From Colwellia sp. (lineage in GTDB: Bacteria > Pseudomonadota > Gammaproteobacteria > Enterobacterales > Alteromonadaceae): a DNA stretch of 64,000 nucleotides. The position numbers and the translations under genes were made by a program. The first letter of the stretch is position 1; every line of letters begins with the position of its first letter. The DNA is taken from NCBI GenBank assembly GCA_020630795.1, contig JAHDIK010000002.1, forward strand, positions 17,872-81,871, in the 5' to 3' direction. The notes under the pieces are model-generated. The model searched no databases. It was not told where the DNA came from and was given only the letters and a program-made list of their open reading frames with translations. Positions 1-9,815 of the stretch are shown piece after piece.

Positions 1-1500
1 GTTCCTGCATACTTTAACGATTCACAACGTCAAGCAACTAAAGATGCTGGTCGTATTGCTGGCTTAGATGTTAAGCGTATTATCAACGAACCAACGGCTG
101 CTGCATTAGCATACGGTATGGACAAGCAGCAAGGCGACAAAGTTGTAGCTGTTTACGATTTAGGTGGTGGTACATTCGATATCTCAATCATCGAAATTGA
201 TGAAGTTGAAGGCGAGCACACATTTGAAGTACTTGCGACTAACGGTGACACTCACTTAGGTGGTGAAGATTTTGATAACCGTTTAATCAACTACCTAGTA
301 GCTGAATTTAAGAAAGATCAAGGCATGGATTTAACAACTGATCCATTAGCAATGCAACGTTTGAAAGAAGCTGCAGAAAAAGCAAAATGTGAGCTTTCTT
401 CAGCACAACAAACAGATGTTAACTTACCTTACATCACGGCTGACGCGTCTGGTCCTAAGCACATGAACATCAAAGTTACTCGTGCTAAGTTAGAGTCTTT
501 AGTTGAAGACATGGTTAAAGCAACACTTGAGCCGCTTAAACAAGCACTTCAAGATGCAGACCTTTCAGTAAGCGACGTAAACGATGTAATCTTGGTTGGT
601 GGTCAAACACGTATGCCAATGGTTCAACAAGCGGTTACAGACTTCTTCGGTAAAGAGCCTCGTAAAGATGTAAACCCTGATGAAGCAGTAGCTTCAGGTG
701 CTGCAGTTCAAGCTGGCGTACTTTCAGGTGACGTTACAGACGTTTTATTACTTGACGTAACTCCGTTATCGTTAGGTATTGAAACAATGGGTGGTGTGAT
801 GACTAAAGTTATCGACAAAAACACAACTATCCCAACTAAACAATCACAAACGTTCTCTACAGCAGAAGACAACCAGTCAGCTGTAACAGTACATGTTGTT
901 CAAGGTGAGCGTAAGCAAGCGTCTGCTAATAAATCTTTAGGTCAATTTAACCTTGAAGGTATCGATGCAGCGCCACGTGGTACACCTCAAATTGAAGTTA
1001 CATTCGATATTGATGCCGATGGTATCTTGCACGTAACTGCAAAAGATAAGAACACAGGTAAAGAGCAAAAAATCACGATTAAAGCGTCTTCTGGTTTGTC
1101 TGACGATGAAGTAGAACAAATGGTACGTGATGCAGAAGCGAATGCTGATGAAGATAAAAAGTTTGAAGAGTTAGTTCAAACTCGTAACCAAGCTGACGGT
1201 ATGGTTCACGCAACTCGCACTCAAATTACTGAAGCGGGCGATGATTTACCAGCTGAAGATAAAGAGAAAATTGAAGCGGCATTAACTGAACTTGAAGAAG
1301 CAATTAAAGGCGATAGCAAAGAAGAAATCGATGCTAAGCAACAAGCTGCAATTGAAGCTTCAGCTAAGTTAATGGAAATTGCTCAAGCGAAAGCACAAGC
1401 TCAAGGCGGCGCGGCTCCAGAAGGTGCAGCACCGGAAGGCGCAGCTCCAGCTGATGATGTTGTAGATGCTGAGTTTGAAGAAGTAAAAGAAGATAAGTAA
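1..1500 (+). CDS. dnaK: DnaK (Hsp70) chaperone, 5' end outside window
   Basis: ATP-dependent Hsp70 chaperone of the cytoplasm that works with DnaJ and GrpE in protein folding. The frame is open from base 1 and begins at [18 protein letters not shown], which corresponds to roughly residue 140 of E. coli DnaK, so about 140 N-terminal residues lie outside the window. Visible are the rest of the nucleotide-binding domain ([26 protein letters not shown]), the linker [13 protein letters not shown], the substrate-binding domain, and a lid ending in a Gly/Ala/Pro-rich tail and the conserved EEVKEDK. dnaJ follows about 200 bp downstream after a terminator. Identification is certain; only the start is missing. 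Confidence 0.98.
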   Translation, partial: VPAYFNDSQRQATKDAGRIAGLDVKRIINEPTAAALAYGMDKQQGDKVVAVYDLGGGTFDISIIEIDEVEGEHTFEVLATNGDTHLGGEDFDNRLINYLVAEFKKDQGMDLTTDPLAMQRLKEAAEKAKCELSSAQQTDVNLPYITADASGPKHMNIKVTRAKLESLVEDMVKATLEPLKQALQDADLSVSDVNDVILVGGQTRMPMVQQAVTDFFGKEPRKDVNPDEAVASGAAVQAGVLSGDVTDVLLLDVTPLSLGIETMGGVMTKVIDKNTTIPTKQSQTFSTAEDNQSAVTVHVVQGERKQASANKSLGQFNLEGIDAAPRGTPQIEVTFDIDADGILHVTAKDKNTGKEQKITIKASSGLSDDEVEQMVRDAEANADEDKKFEELVQTRNQADGMVHATRTQITEAGDDLPAEDKEKIEAALTELEEAIKGDSKEEIDAKQQAAIEASAKLMEIAQAKAQAQGGAAPEGAAPEGAAPADDVVDAEFEEVKEDK

Positions 1501-1507
1501 CGAAAGT

Positions 1508-1533
1508 CAGTTATAGCTTAAAAGCTATAACTG
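1508..1533 (+). other. Perfect 12-bp-stem hairpin after dnaK
   Basis: CAGTTATAGCTT and AAGCTATAACTG are exact inverted repeats around AA, starting 8 bp after the dnaK stop. There is no T-tract, so it may protect the mRNA 3' end or act with the terminator that follows. Confidence 0.6.
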
Positions 1534-1560
1534 CTTATTGTTAATATAGTTTTCTATATA

Positions 1561-1592
1561 AATAAAGCGTCGGTAATTATCGGCGCTTTATT
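1561..1592 (+). terminator. Terminator between dnaK and dnaJ
   Basis: AATAAAGCGTCG pairs over 12 bp (one T-G wobble) with CGGCGCTTTATT around an 8-nt loop, and the right arm is T-rich. dnaJ may therefore have its own promoter or be reached by partial read-through. Confidence 0.7.
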
Positions 1593-1704
1593 CTGTTAAA
1601 AAGAACCAATTAATTCTAATTTGCTTGATAGTATTTAGCACAAATACAAAGCCAAAATCGTTAAGCAAATTGGTATTCATTACATGTGAACAAAAGAAGT
1701 AACT

Positions 1705-2835
1705 ATGTCAAAACGCGATTATTATGAAGTACTTGGTCTGTCTAGAGATGCGACTGAACGAGAGATTAAAAAAGCTTATAAGCGATTAGCTATGAAGCTT
1801 CACCCTGACCGAAATCAAGGTGATAAAGACAAGGAAGCTGAGTTTAAAGAAGTTAAAGAAGCTTACGAGATTCTTAACGACGATCAAAAGCGCGCTGCAT
1901 ACGATCAATATGGTCACGCAGCATTTGAACAAGGCGGTCACGGTGGCGGCGGTGGATTCGGCGGTGGCGGATTCGGACAAGACTTTGGTGATATTTTTGG
2001 TGACATTTTTGGTGGTGGTCGTGGTGGCCGTCAGCAGCGTCAACAACGCGGTTCAGACTTACGTTACAACCTTGAACTAACGCTTGAAGAAGCGATTAAA
2101 GGTAAAACATTAGAAATAAAAGTACCTACCTATGTAGCATGTGACCCATGTGACGGCAGCGGAGCTAAAAAAGGTTCTAGTGCTAAAACATGTTCAACGT
2201 GTCATGGTCATGGCCAAGTGCAAATGCGCCAAGGGTTATTTGCTGTTCAGCAAACTTGTCCAACGTGTAACGGTAAAGGAAAGGTTATTTCAGATCCTTG
2301 TACATCATGTCGCGGTCAAGGTCGTGTTCAGAAGAACAAAACGCTTTCTGTTAAAATTCCACCAGGAGTTGATACAGGCGATCGCATTCGTCTTTCAGGT
2401 GAAGGTGAAGCAGGCGAGCATGGGGCTCCAGCAGGCGACTTATATGTTCAAGCGAATGTTAAGCAACATAAGATTTTTGAACGTGATGAAAACGACTTAT
2501 ATTGTGAAATGCCGATTAGCTTCACAACCGCTGCATTAGGTGGCGAAATTCAAGTACCAACACTTGAAGGAAAAGTTAAGCTTAAAATACCTAAAGAAAC
2601 ACAAACAGGTAAAATGTTCCGCCTACGTGGCAAAGGTGTTAAGTCGGTTCGTAGCCATACAACGGGTGATTTAATGTGTAAAGTAGTGCTTGAAACTCCG
2701 GTAAACTTATCTGGTGACCAAGCGGACTTATTACGCCAATTAGAAACGAAAGTGGGAACGAATAAGAAACATAGCCCGAAAGAGTCTGGTTTCTTTGATA
2801 GTGTTAAGAGTTTTATTGATGACTTAAAAAGTTAA
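1705..2835 (+). CDS. dnaJ: Co-chaperone DnaJ (Hsp40)
   Basis: Type I Hsp40 co-chaperone that delivers substrates to DnaK and stimulates its ATPase. The 376-residue protein has the normal domain order: J domain with HPD at residues 33-35, a Gly/Phe-rich linker (about 75-110), a zinc-binding region with four CxxCxGxG-type repeats (about 145-210), and two C-terminal beta-sandwich domains. A purine-rich RBS (AAAGAAG) precedes the ATG. It lies downstream of dnaK, as usual in gammaproteobacteria, and is followed by a strong terminator. Confidence 0.98.
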   Translation: MSKRDYYEVLGLSRDATEREIKKAYKRLAMKLHPDRNQGDKDKEAEFKEVKEAYEILNDDQKRAAYDQYGHAAFEQGGHGGGGGFGGGGFGQDFGDIFGDIFGGGRGGRQQRQQRGSDLRYNLELTLEEAIKGKTLEIKVPTYVACDPCDGSGAKKGSSAKTCSTCHGHGQVQMRQGLFAVQQTCPTCNGKGKVISDPCTSCRGQGRVQKNKTLSVKIPPGVDTGDRIRLSGEGEAGEHGAPAGDLYVQANVKQHKIFERDENDLYCEMPISFTTAALGGEIQVPTLEGKVKLKIPKETQTGKMFRLRGKGVKSVRSHTTGDLMCKVVLETPVNLSGDQADLLRQLETKVGTNKKHSPKESGFFDSVKSFIDDLKS

Positions 2836-2858
2836 TCGTTAAGCTTTTAAATGTGATA

Positions 2859-2896
2859 AAAAATCCCGCTTACTTGTAAAAGTAAGCGGGATTTTT
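2859..2896 (+). terminator. Bidirectional terminator after dnaJ
   Basis: AAAAATCCCGCTTACTT and AAGTAAGCGGGATTTTT form a 17-bp stem with a 4-nt loop and T-runs in both directions. It separates dnaJ from the converging gene at 2964-3884. Confidence 0.9.
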
Positions 2897-2963
2897 ACGT
2901 TATAGCTATGTGATTTTTAAACGGTATTTAAACAACGGTTAAGAAATGTTAAGAATAATTAAG

Positions 2964-3884
2964 TTAAGCTTTGTCTTTAGATCTTGCATATTCTCTGTCT
3001 GACTTAATTACCGCTCGTATGCCAAGTATTAAGATTAACCCCATAATGACAACTGTTGAATTACTTCCGCCGTGTACAATGATTTCTTCTACATATACTT
3101 GATCGTAGTCTGCACTTTCTAACGGAAGATCATAAAGCGAGTTATTATCGTAAGAGCTGTAAGTCGCAACAATGTCTGAATATCCCACTTCGTAAATATC
3201 GATTAAAATATCGTAATGATTAGCAGCGTACCCTTCAGTGAATGTTGTAATAACTTCATACGCGTCGTCATCACCATCTGCTTGAATAATAAAATCGTCC
3301 GTAGTGTAGTAATGAGTCCAATTCTCACCGTCTGTACTAATGTATAGTTCAGCATAAATCATACTTTCGCTAAAGCCACTTGGATTATATACATCAGCGT
3401 CAAATACAACACTAAATGTTCTATAGTAACCATCGGCATCGTAATCGTCTTCTAAGTAAGTTACTGCATCATAAACAGAAAACTCAGGCGCATAATAACG
3501 TGGTGCATACGGTGAATAGCTTTTAGTAATGCCATTTATTGCGTTGTTTTTTGTATGAGCGTTACTATTTAATACGATACTGCTTTTCTTGTTAGCAATT
3601 ACTTCTTCGCGAGATTTATTTAATGCTTTACCAATAACTTGGTCGCGAATAACATTATTTTTATGAGAATTAATTACATTTGTTCTGGTTGTGTCGCTGA
3701 TACTTTTCGCAGTATTACCGTACGACACGGTTGATTGTGTTAATTCTTCAGCGACAGCGCCTTTTATTGAAAAACCAATAAAACCTAATACAACAAGTGA
3801 TAGAACAACGCCTTTAAATGTATTTATTTTTTCTGTACGTTTAACTTTTTTATAAGTTTGATGAACTGTTGTTTTATTTTTCAT
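2964..3884 (-). CDS. Exported protein with C-terminal anchor, choice-of-anchor H-like
   Basis: Function unknown. There is a basic N-terminus and a hydrophobic segment ending near AVAEE (signal peptide), an Asn/Ser-rich stretch, and an Asp/Tyr-rich extracytoplasmic domain (DDYDADGYYRTFSVVFDADV). The C-terminus has GGSN, a hydrophobic helix and basic residues, a sorting-type tail. The whole resembles the proteins called choice-of-anchor H in Shewanella and relatives (family recall, not searched). An upstream ATG at 3893 is unlikely because it overlaps the RBS; AGGA is 8 nt from the ATG at 3884, giving 306 residues. Its promoter region carries a box (3974-3990) matching those of the neighbouring two-component locus, suggesting shared control. 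Confidence 0.65.
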   Translation of the reverse strand: MKNKTTVHQTYKKVKRTEKINTFKGVVLSLVVLGFIGFSIKGAVAEELTQSTVSYGNTAKSISDTTRTNVINSHKNNVIRDQVIGKALNKSREEVIANKKSSIVLNSNAHTKNNAINGITKSYSPYAPRYYAPEFSVYDAVTYLEDDYDADGYYRTFSVVFDADVYNPSGFSESMIYAELYISTDGENWTHYYTTDDFIIQADGDDDAYEVITTFTEGYAANHYDILIDIYEVGYSDIVATYSSYDNNSLYDLPLESADYDQVYVEEIIVHGGSNSTVVIMGLILILGIRAVIKSDREYARSKDKA

Positions 3885-3973
3885 GATAAACATCCTTTAA
3901 TAGCGTTTATGGATAAACTCATTCGTTATGTCATGAGTGAAATTGTTTATGGTGCTATTAAAACGTAATTAAT

Positions 3974-3990
3974 CTGAACGGAACCTGAAC
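3974..3990 (-). promoter_or_regulatory. Tandem response-regulator box before the anchored protein gene
   Basis: On the minus strand this reads GTTCAG-gttcc-GTTCAG, two direct hexamers with an 11-bp period, as bound by OmpR/PhoP-family regulators. The same arrangement occurs at 4044 and 7681. A TA-rich candidate -10 lies about 15 bp downstream toward the gene at 2964-3884. Confidence 0.55.
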
Positions 3991-4043
3991 ATAATGTTCA
4001 TTTTCAAAAAAATTTAGTGTGATTAAAGTAAACGCGTTATTGT

Positions 4044-4060
4044 GTTCAGCTAGTGTTCAG
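4044..4060 (+). promoter_or_regulatory. Tandem response-regulator box before the PepSY/two-component operon
   Basis: GTTCAG-ctagt-GTTCAG, 11-bp period, followed by TA-rich sequence (TATTAATATA) at the distance expected of a -10 element. The surrounding 3885-4230 region holds no gene; it is the divergent control region of the anchored protein and the two-component operon. Confidence 0.6.
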
Positions 4061-4230
4061 TTAACGTGTATTAATATATACAATAGGTAAGCTTTAGTTT
4101 ATTTACCCAGAGCAATCTTTTAAACTGATTAGCTGATAGCTTGTTAAAAATTATCTTAGTTAAAGGCTAAAGCAATAGGGCATTCCCTTAATTTACCTGC
4201 TTATTTTCTGTATAAATGTAGAGGTGTTAC

Positions 4231-4530
4231 ATGAAAAATACATTCTTAATTTTCCTAACGTGTTTTCTGTTCGTGTCTTTTTCGACGTTAACTCATGCTA
4301 ACTATACCTACGGAGCAATGGCTGACGCAAAGGCTGCTAAGCAACGAAAGCCTTTGAAAGTAAGCAACTCTAGTCAAGCGGCCAAAATTGTTAAAAACCG
4401 AACAGGCGGTAAAGTGCTAAAGGTACAAAACAGTGGTAAGTCTGGCTATAAAGTTAAAGTAATGAAAAAAAGTGGTCATATTGTTTCCCTTAAAGTTGAT
4501 GCTAAGTCAGGGAAAATTAAAGGGAAATAA
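4231..4530 (+). CDS. Small exported PepSY-like protein
   Basis: A 99-residue protein with a signal peptide (cleavage near THA-NYT) and a lysine-rich PepSY-like domain: an SSQAAKIVKNRTGGKVL helix followed by strands ending DAKSGKIKGK. PepSY proteins often sit beside PhoP/PhoQ-type systems and may modulate the sensor or envelope proteases, but the exact role here is unknown. The response regulator starts 3 bp after its stop, so they are co-transcribed. Highly basic. Confidence 0.8.
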   Translation: MKNTFLIFLTCFLFVSFSTLTHANYTYGAMADAKAAKQRKPLKVSNSSQAAKIVKNRTGGKVLKVQNSGKSGYKVKVMKKSGHIVSLKVDAKSGKIKGK

Positions 4531-4532
4531 TA

Positions 4533-5204
4533 ATGAGGTTATTGTTAATTGAAGACGACCAAACACTACAAAACCATTTAAAAGAACAACTAGAGCAAGA
4601 AAAATATTCAGTCGACGTTGCGAGCGACGGCGAGTCAGGTTTGTTTCAGGGAATGGAATATCCATATGATGCAGCCATTGTAGACGTAGGCTTACCAAAA
4701 ATTGACGGCATTAGTGTAATCAAAGCACTGCGCGAGAAAAACTTCACCTTTCCTATTATTATTTTAACGGCTAGAGACAGTTGGCAAGACAAAGTTGCTG
4801 GTTTAGATGCAGGCGCAGACGACTATTTAACGAAACCTTTCCATCCGGAAGAGCTTATTGCTCGGTTAAACGCATTAATTAGACGTTCTGCCGGACAGGC
4901 AAGCCCTGTAATTGAAAACGGACCATTAACCATTAATACAAAAAGTATGCTGGTAGAGGTTAATCAAGAGTCTATTAGTTTAAGTAGTTATGAATACAAA
5001 TTGCTTGAATACTTAATGCTACATATAAACGAAGTTAAATCTAAATCTGTGCTAACAGAACATATTTACGATCAAGATTTTGATTTAGACTCAAATGTTA
5101 TTGAAGTATTTATCAGACGATTACGTAAGAAGCTTGATCCTGAAAGTAAATACAACTTTATTGAAACCTTACGTGGTCAAGGATACAAACTCAAAGCGTT
5201 TTAA
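4533..5204 (+). CDS. OmpR/PhoP-family response regulator
   Basis: A 223-residue transcription factor with an N-terminal receiver domain (acidic pocket EDD at 7-9, phospho-acceptor Asp51 in VDVGLP, conserved Thr in LTARD, Lys in LTKPF) and a C-terminal winged helix (SYEYKLLEYLM ... VFIRRLRKKL ... ETLRGQGYKL). It is the partner of the sensor kinase at 6277, although a reductase gene lies between them. The GTTCAG-N5-GTTCAG boxes at 3974, 4044 and 7681 are its most likely binding sites; that link is inferred from position. Confidence 0.93.
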   Translation: MRLLLIEDDQTLQNHLKEQLEQEKYSVDVASDGESGLFQGMEYPYDAAIVDVGLPKIDGISVIKALREKNFTFPIIILTARDSWQDKVAGLDAGADDYLTKPFHPEELIARLNALIRRSAGQASPVIENGPLTINTKSMLVEVNQESISLSSYEYKLLEYLMLHINEVKSKSVLTEHIYDQDFDLDSNVIEVFIRRLRKKLDPESKYNFIETLRGQGYKLKAF

Positions 5205-5251
5205 TTTGAGTAACGCTATTTAATAAACGTTAAAAGTACTAAAGGTAAAGC

Positions 5252-6271
5252 ATGAAAATAGCAGTTATCGGCGCAACGGGTATGATTGGCCACCATACTG
5301 CTATTGCAGTTGTTAACAGAGGACATGAACTGATTATTGTTCATAGAGCGTCGTCTGATATAAGCAAGTTACACCACCTTCCATTTATGTCAGTTGTTGC
5401 AGATTTAGACGATGAACAAGCTATGTTTGACGCTTTTTCTAATGTTGATGCCGTTATTAATTGCGCCGCACCTTATCCAACCGAACCTAAACCATGGCAA
5501 GAAGAAGTTCAAAGTGCGCTTAGCAAAATGGATAAATTTTATAACGCCTGTAACCAACAACATATTAAAAAAGTTGTTTATTTAGGTGCTGCAATTGCTC
5601 TTCCCATACATCCACAAGGTAAGGAGGGAACTGAAGAATTAAGTTACCTAAATGCTCCACGAGATAAAAATCCTTACTTACAATCAAAGTGGGCAATGGA
5701 CAAACAAGCCCAAGACAAGGCTAAAGCAGGAATGCCTGTAGTTATTGGTATTCCGTCTATGACATTTGGAGAGTTTGATTACGGCCCGTCAACAGGGCAA
5801 TTACTTGTTGGTGTGGCTAATCAATCAATCCCTGGATACGTCAATGGTAAGCGCAATGTTATTTATGGTGGAGACGCAGGCGTAGGATTAGTACTTGCGT
5901 GTGAAAAAGGGCGCTCCGGAGAGCGTTATTTGTTTACAGGGCAAAATATTACCATGCAACAGCTTGTTAGCTTAATGGTAAAAACTACGTCAGCACCACC
6001 GTTAAAAGCAATACCGCTTTTTGTAGCGAAAATTGTATCGCGGATTCAAACGTTGAAATATAAATACGGAAAAGGTGAACAACCAAAAATTAGTGATACT
6101 GCAATTGCGGTAATGTCGTCAGGGCAATATTTAGACGGCAGTAAAGCTGAAAAAGAACTTGGGTTTAAAGCGACTCAGAATATTGAAGAAACCATTGCGA
6201 ACGCATATAGCTGGTTTAAAAAAGTGGGGTATATTAGCCATAAAACGTCTCAAAGTGATTCATCGAGTTAA
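5252..6271 (+). CDS. NAD(P)-binding epimerase/reductase of the atypical SDR type
   Basis: A 339-residue Rossmann protein. The N-terminal GATGMIG motif (residues 8-14) binds NAD(P), and an Asn-Cys-Ala-Ala strand follows at about residue 72. A YLQSKW sequence near residue 147 carries the Tyr-x-x-x-Lys pattern of extended SDR enzymes. Substrate unknown. It sits between the response regulator and the sensor kinase, 5 bp before the kinase start, so it belongs to the operon. An enzyme between the two signalling genes is unusual and may be a target or modulator of the system. Confidence 0.82.
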   Translation: MKIAVIGATGMIGHHTAIAVVNRGHELIIVHRASSDISKLHHLPFMSVVADLDDEQAMFDAFSNVDAVINCAAPYPTEPKPWQEEVQSALSKMDKFYNACNQQHIKKVVYLGAAIALPIHPQGKEGTEELSYLNAPRDKNPYLQSKWAMDKQAQDKAKAGMPVVIGIPSMTFGEFDYGPSTGQLLVGVANQSIPGYVNGKRNVIYGGDAGVGLVLACEKGRSGERYLFTGQNITMQQLVSLMVKTTSAPPLKAIPLFVAKIVSRIQTLKYKYGKGEQPKISDTAIAVMSSGQYLDGSKAEKELGFKATQNIEETIANAYSWFKKVGYISHKTSQSDSSS

Positions 6272-6276
6272 TTATT

Positions 6277-7668
6277 GTGAATGTAATTAAATCAATAATA
6301 ACGCTTAAATACTTTAAATCGCAGTCGTTAAAAGCTCGATTAATGGTGAGTGCGTTAGCGATGATTATCGTTATGCTTCCTATTATTGGGTTAACACTGA
6401 GTAACGCATTTTCAGAACAACTTCAAAGTGCTTTAAAAAATGAGCTTAGAGCTTATAGCTACTCAATTTTCTCGGTAGCAGAAGTAGAAGAAAAAGAATT
6501 GATCATGCCAGAGCAATTACTGGAAAATCAATTTAACGTCATTCAATCTGGGTTATACGCCAAAGCAGTTAGCTACTCAATGAGCGAAGCGGAGCGAAGA
6601 AAAAAAGCGTTAATGTTATGGCGTTCTCACTCACTTATTGGTGTATCAACACCTAATGTTTTACCTACGCCAAATATTGGTGATTCTCAGTTTAATGAAA
6701 TGTTGATTGAGAACGAAATTCACATGGTGTACAGCATCACGGTAAGTTTTGGTGAAGAAGAACAATCGTTTCCGTTAACCTTGCATATTTTTAAAAACCA
6801 AACTGAGTTTTTGGCGATTACCAGTGAGTTTAAACAACAGCTATGGACGTGGTTAACGATTCTCATCATCGTATTTATTGTGGTGCAAATTATATGGTTA
6901 CAGTGGACGTTAAAACCGCTTAATACCTTAACTAACGAGCTAGAGAATGTAGAACAGGGTAATCAAAATAGTTTAGTGCATACTTATCCTGAAGAGCTAG
7001 AACAAGTCACCACGCAACTAAATACCCTATTAAGCACCGAACAAAATCAACGTAAACGATATAGAAATGCTTTGTCTGATCTAGCTCATAGCCTTAAAAC
7101 GCCATTGGCAATTATTCAGAGCCAAAAATCATTAACTGCAGAAACGAGTGAGCAAGTAACCGCTATTAGCCAAATGGTAGAGCACCAGTTAAAAAAGGCA
7201 CAAAGTGCAGGCGAGTCTGCTTGGCATTTAGGTGTACCAGTGGAAACGACGGCTAATAAACTTATTAATACGTTAACCAAAATTTATAGAGACAAAGCAG
7301 TCAATATAACGTCAACCATTCAAAATAAAGCCATTTTTAAAGGCGATGAAGCTGATTTAATGGAAATACTTGGCAACTTATTGGACAACGCCTGTAAAGC
7401 GGCTAAATCTCGCGTTGAATTAGACGTAAGCTTTAACCCTCATTGTTTACGGTTTACGGTTGCTGATGATGGTAAAGGTATTGATGAATCTCAAAAAAAT
7501 GAAATTTTAAAGCGTGGAACGAGAGCTGATACTTATGAAAAAGGGCATGGTATTGGTTTGGCAATCGTGAGAGATTTGGTCACAAGTTACAACGGTGAAA
7601 TTAATATTCAGAAATCGCCTAGCCTTGGTGGGGCGCTTTTTATCTTAACTTTTCATCTTAATAAGTAA
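6277..7668 (+). CDS. PhoQ-like sensor histidine kinase
   Basis: A 463-residue inner-membrane kinase starting at GTG just after the previous gene; no strong RBS is visible, so translational coupling is likely. It has a first membrane helix (about 22-45), a periplasmic sensor region, a second helix (about 190-210), HAMP-like sequence, the phospho-accepting His271 in LAHSLKTPLA, an N-box (NLLDNACKAA), and G boxes (DDGKGI, GHGIGLAIV). The layout matches PhoQ-type kinases, whose periplasmic domains sense divalent cations or envelope stress; the signal here is not known. Confidence 0.92.
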   Translation: MNVIKSIITLKYFKSQSLKARLMVSALAMIIVMLPIIGLTLSNAFSEQLQSALKNELRAYSYSIFSVAEVEEKELIMPEQLLENQFNVIQSGLYAKAVSYSMSEAERRKKALMLWRSHSLIGVSTPNVLPTPNIGDSQFNEMLIENEIHMVYSITVSFGEEEQSFPLTLHIFKNQTEFLAITSEFKQQLWTWLTILIIVFIVVQIIWLQWTLKPLNTLTNELENVEQGNQNSLVHTYPEELEQVTTQLNTLLSTEQNQRKRYRNALSDLAHSLKTPLAIIQSQKSLTAETSEQVTAISQMVEHQLKKAQSAGESAWHLGVPVETTANKLINTLTKIYRDKAVNITSTIQNKAIFKGDEADLMEILGNLLDNACKAAKSRVELDVSFNPHCLRFTVADDGKGIDESQKNEILKRGTRADTYEKGHGIGLAIVRDLVTSYNGEINIQKSPSLGGALFILTFHLNK

Positions 7669-7680
7669 CCTGAATAATAT

Positions 7681-7697
7681 GTTCAGCTAACGTTCAG
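7681..7697 (+). promoter_or_regulatory. Tandem response-regulator box before the DUF3300 gene
   Basis: GTTCAG-ctaac-GTTCAG followed 14 bp later by TATGAT, a good -10 element, so the box overlaps the -35 position as in class II activation. Nearly identical to the box at 4044. Confidence 0.62.
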
Positions 7698-7750
7698 TTT
7701 ACTTTTTGTATGATAACGTTCGTAATGTATCAACCCAAAAGGATGACATC

Positions 7751-9160
7751 ATGAAAAGACTATTGTTATGCATCAGTTTACTTTTAACGTTAACGATTTA
7801 TTCGGTAAACGCAAAAGAAACATTCAACGAGTCTGAATTCTCTCAAGCTCAATTGGCTCAAATGTTAGCGCCAATTGCACTTTATCCAGATAGCTTATTA
7901 ACGCACATTTTAATTGCGTCTACTTATCCTATTGAGGTCGTAGAAGCGGAGCGTTGGGTCAGCAAAAACTCTACGTTGTCGGCAGAGCGAATGAGTAAAA
8001 AGCTCGAAAACAAAGATTGGGAGCCCTCAGTAAAAGCGCTAGTGATGTTTCCTAAGGTATTAGAGCGTTTAAGCGAAGATTTGAGTTGGACTCAGCAATT
8101 AGGTGATGCGTTCTTACAAGATGAAGAGATCGTGTTACAAGTTATTCAAGATCTACGTTACCAAGCTCAAGAGGCTGGTAATTTAGACAAAATGGAAAAC
8201 GTTAAAATAACGCGTGAGAAAAAGAATATTATTATACAGCCAGTGCAAAAAGAGGTTGTTTATGTGCCTTATTACGACACTCGTCACGTATATGGTGATT
8301 GGCATTGGTTGATGAATCCACCTATTCATTGGGATTGGGGACACCACGTAAGTTGGTCTCATCGTAATCCGTTTAGATGGCATTCAGGTATTCATATTTC
8401 GTTTAACTACTTTTTTAGCGCGTTTCATTGGCACAATCGTCATGTAGTGGTTGTTGACCACCGAAACACGCGTAAATACCGCTCTAAAAAGCATATTGTG
8501 CGAGGTGGTTACGCTAACCGTTGGGTACACAAGCCGCAACATAGACGTGGCGTTACATACCGAAGTGAACGAGTAAATAAACGCTTTAAAAGCCACCGTC
8601 CTGTTGTGCGCAAAACGGTAGCTAAACAACATGTGGGACCAAAGCTGTATTCTCACAAAAAAGACTACAGACCAGTTAAACCGAAGGTAAAGCATCATAA
8701 TAAGCTTCATAAAAACTTAGCTAAACATGAAAATAAGTTGCCTAAGCATGAGGTTTTACAGCGTAAGTTTAAAACACACAATAAGCCAACCAAGCATGTT
8801 AATACGCATAAACACACGAAAGTGAATAAAGCGATTAACAACAAACAAACGGTTCGCGATAGAAAAGAGCTTGTTCAACATAAAGCGTTACAACACAAAC
8901 GTCATGTAAACAATAAGCCGAGTATTAATACACAGCACAGAACAGAAAAACCAAGGTTTAATCAAAGTCGTTCTGTACAGCAAACGCCAAAATACACTCA
9001 GCCAAAACGAGAGTATTCAAAGCCAAGCTACACTAAGCCACAAACTAAACCGCAACGTAGTGTGCAAAGAACTAGTCAGCGCAACAGTAACTACAATAAA
9101 CCTGTTCGTCAGTCGCATTCAGGCGCTAGGCATTCAGAAAAACGTCGCGAGAGGCATTAA
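7751..9160 (+). CDS. Exported DUF3300 protein with basic His-rich tail
   Basis: Function unknown. Start chosen at 7751 because AAGGATG lies a suitable distance upstream and the next residues form a clean signal peptide; a more upstream ATG at 7706 lies in the promoter. The DUF3300 domain spans roughly residues 30-190 (QMLAPIALYPDSLLTHILIA, W.PSVKALVMFP). The last 240 residues are dominated by Lys, Arg, His, Gln and Asn, such as KHVNTHKHTKVNK, and are probably disordered; they may bind polyanions or metals. A GTTCAG box in its promoter suggests control by the adjacent two-component system. Confidence 0.85.
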   Translation: MKRLLLCISLLLTLTIYSVNAKETFNESEFSQAQLAQMLAPIALYPDSLLTHILIASTYPIEVVEAERWVSKNSTLSAERMSKKLENKDWEPSVKALVMFPKVLERLSEDLSWTQQLGDAFLQDEEIVLQVIQDLRYQAQEAGNLDKMENVKITREKKNIIIQPVQKEVVYVPYYDTRHVYGDWHWLMNPPIHWDWGHHVSWSHRNPFRWHSGIHISFNYFFSAFHWHNRHVVVVDHRNTRKYRSKKHIVRGGYANRWVHKPQHRRGVTYRSERVNKRFKSHRPVVRKTVAKQHVGPKLYSHKKDYRPVKPKVKHHNKLHKNLAKHENKLPKHEVLQRKFKTHNKPTKHVNTHKHTKVNKAINNKQTVRDRKELVQHKALQHKRHVNNKPSINTQHRTEKPRFNQSRSVQQTPKYTQPKREYSKPSYTKPQTKPQRSVQRTSQRNSNYNKPVRQSHSGARHSEKRRERH

Positions 9161-9245
9161 TATAAGGCCACTTAAACGTTAAACGATAGTTACAATACGT
9201 TTGTAATGGCTAAACCAAATTCAAATAGTTGCTTTTGAATGAATC

Positions 9246-9279
9246 AAAGCCCGAAAAGGTAAAACTTTTCGGGCTTTTT
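9246..9279 (+). terminator. Terminator after DUF3300 gene
   Basis: AAAGCCCGAAAAG pairs with CTTTTCGGGCTTT over 13 bp with a 6-nt loop, followed by T residues. Confidence 0.9.
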
Positions 9280-9347
9280 ATTTCTATAGCAATGTATTCT
9301 GATAAGGGGAATACGAGGAACGAAATGAATAAAGTGTTATGTTGTGT

Positions 9348-9815
9348 TTATTCGTCAAACTGAGGCAGTACGCTACTTCTGCTGTGTTCAAATACTAACG
9401 ATGTTTCAACCGTTTGTACTTCATCGCGAGACGTTATTGCTTTAAAAACAAATTGGCGTAAATGTTCGCTGTCACTTACCGACATATGAATAAAGTAATC
9501 GTAGCTGCCACCCATATGATACAAACTGATAATTTCAGGCAGCTTGAGTAAATCATCACGCAGTTGATTTACAATTTCTTCTGAATAAGGTTGAAGCCTA
9601 ACTGCTGCAATAGCTTCAATGTTACCGCCGATACTTTTCAAGTTCACATCGATAAACGAACCTTTGATCACGCCACTGTTTTTTAAGCGTTTAACGCGCT
9701 CTAAACAGGTAGACGGAGCAATACCAATTTTTGCAGCAAGGTCTTTATTATTAATGTCTGCGTTGTTGTATAACAAGGTTAATATACGTAAATCAATGTC
9801 ATCGAGCTTTTTCAA
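9348..9815 (-). CDS. Lrp/AsnC-family transcriptional regulator
   Basis: A 155-residue regulator with an N-terminal winged helix (LDDIDLRILTLLYNNADINN ... IAPSTCLERVKRL) and a C-terminal RAM ligand-binding domain (MGGSYDYFIHMSV). The frame extends upstream, but a TTG at 9815 preceded by AGAGG fits the family N-terminus (LKKLDDIDLRIL), so I start there. It is probably a feast/famine amino-acid sensor that forms dimers and octamers. Target genes are unknown; the divergent nhaA is nearly 570 bp away. Confidence 0.88.
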   Translation of the reverse strand: MKKLDDIDLRILTLLYNNADINNKDLAAKIGIAPSTCLERVKRLKNSGVIKGSFIDVNLKSIGGNIEAIAAVRLQPYSEEIVNQLRDDLLKLPEIISLYHMGGSYDYFIHMSVSDSEHLRQFVFKAITSRDEVQTVETSLVFEHSRSSVLPQFDE

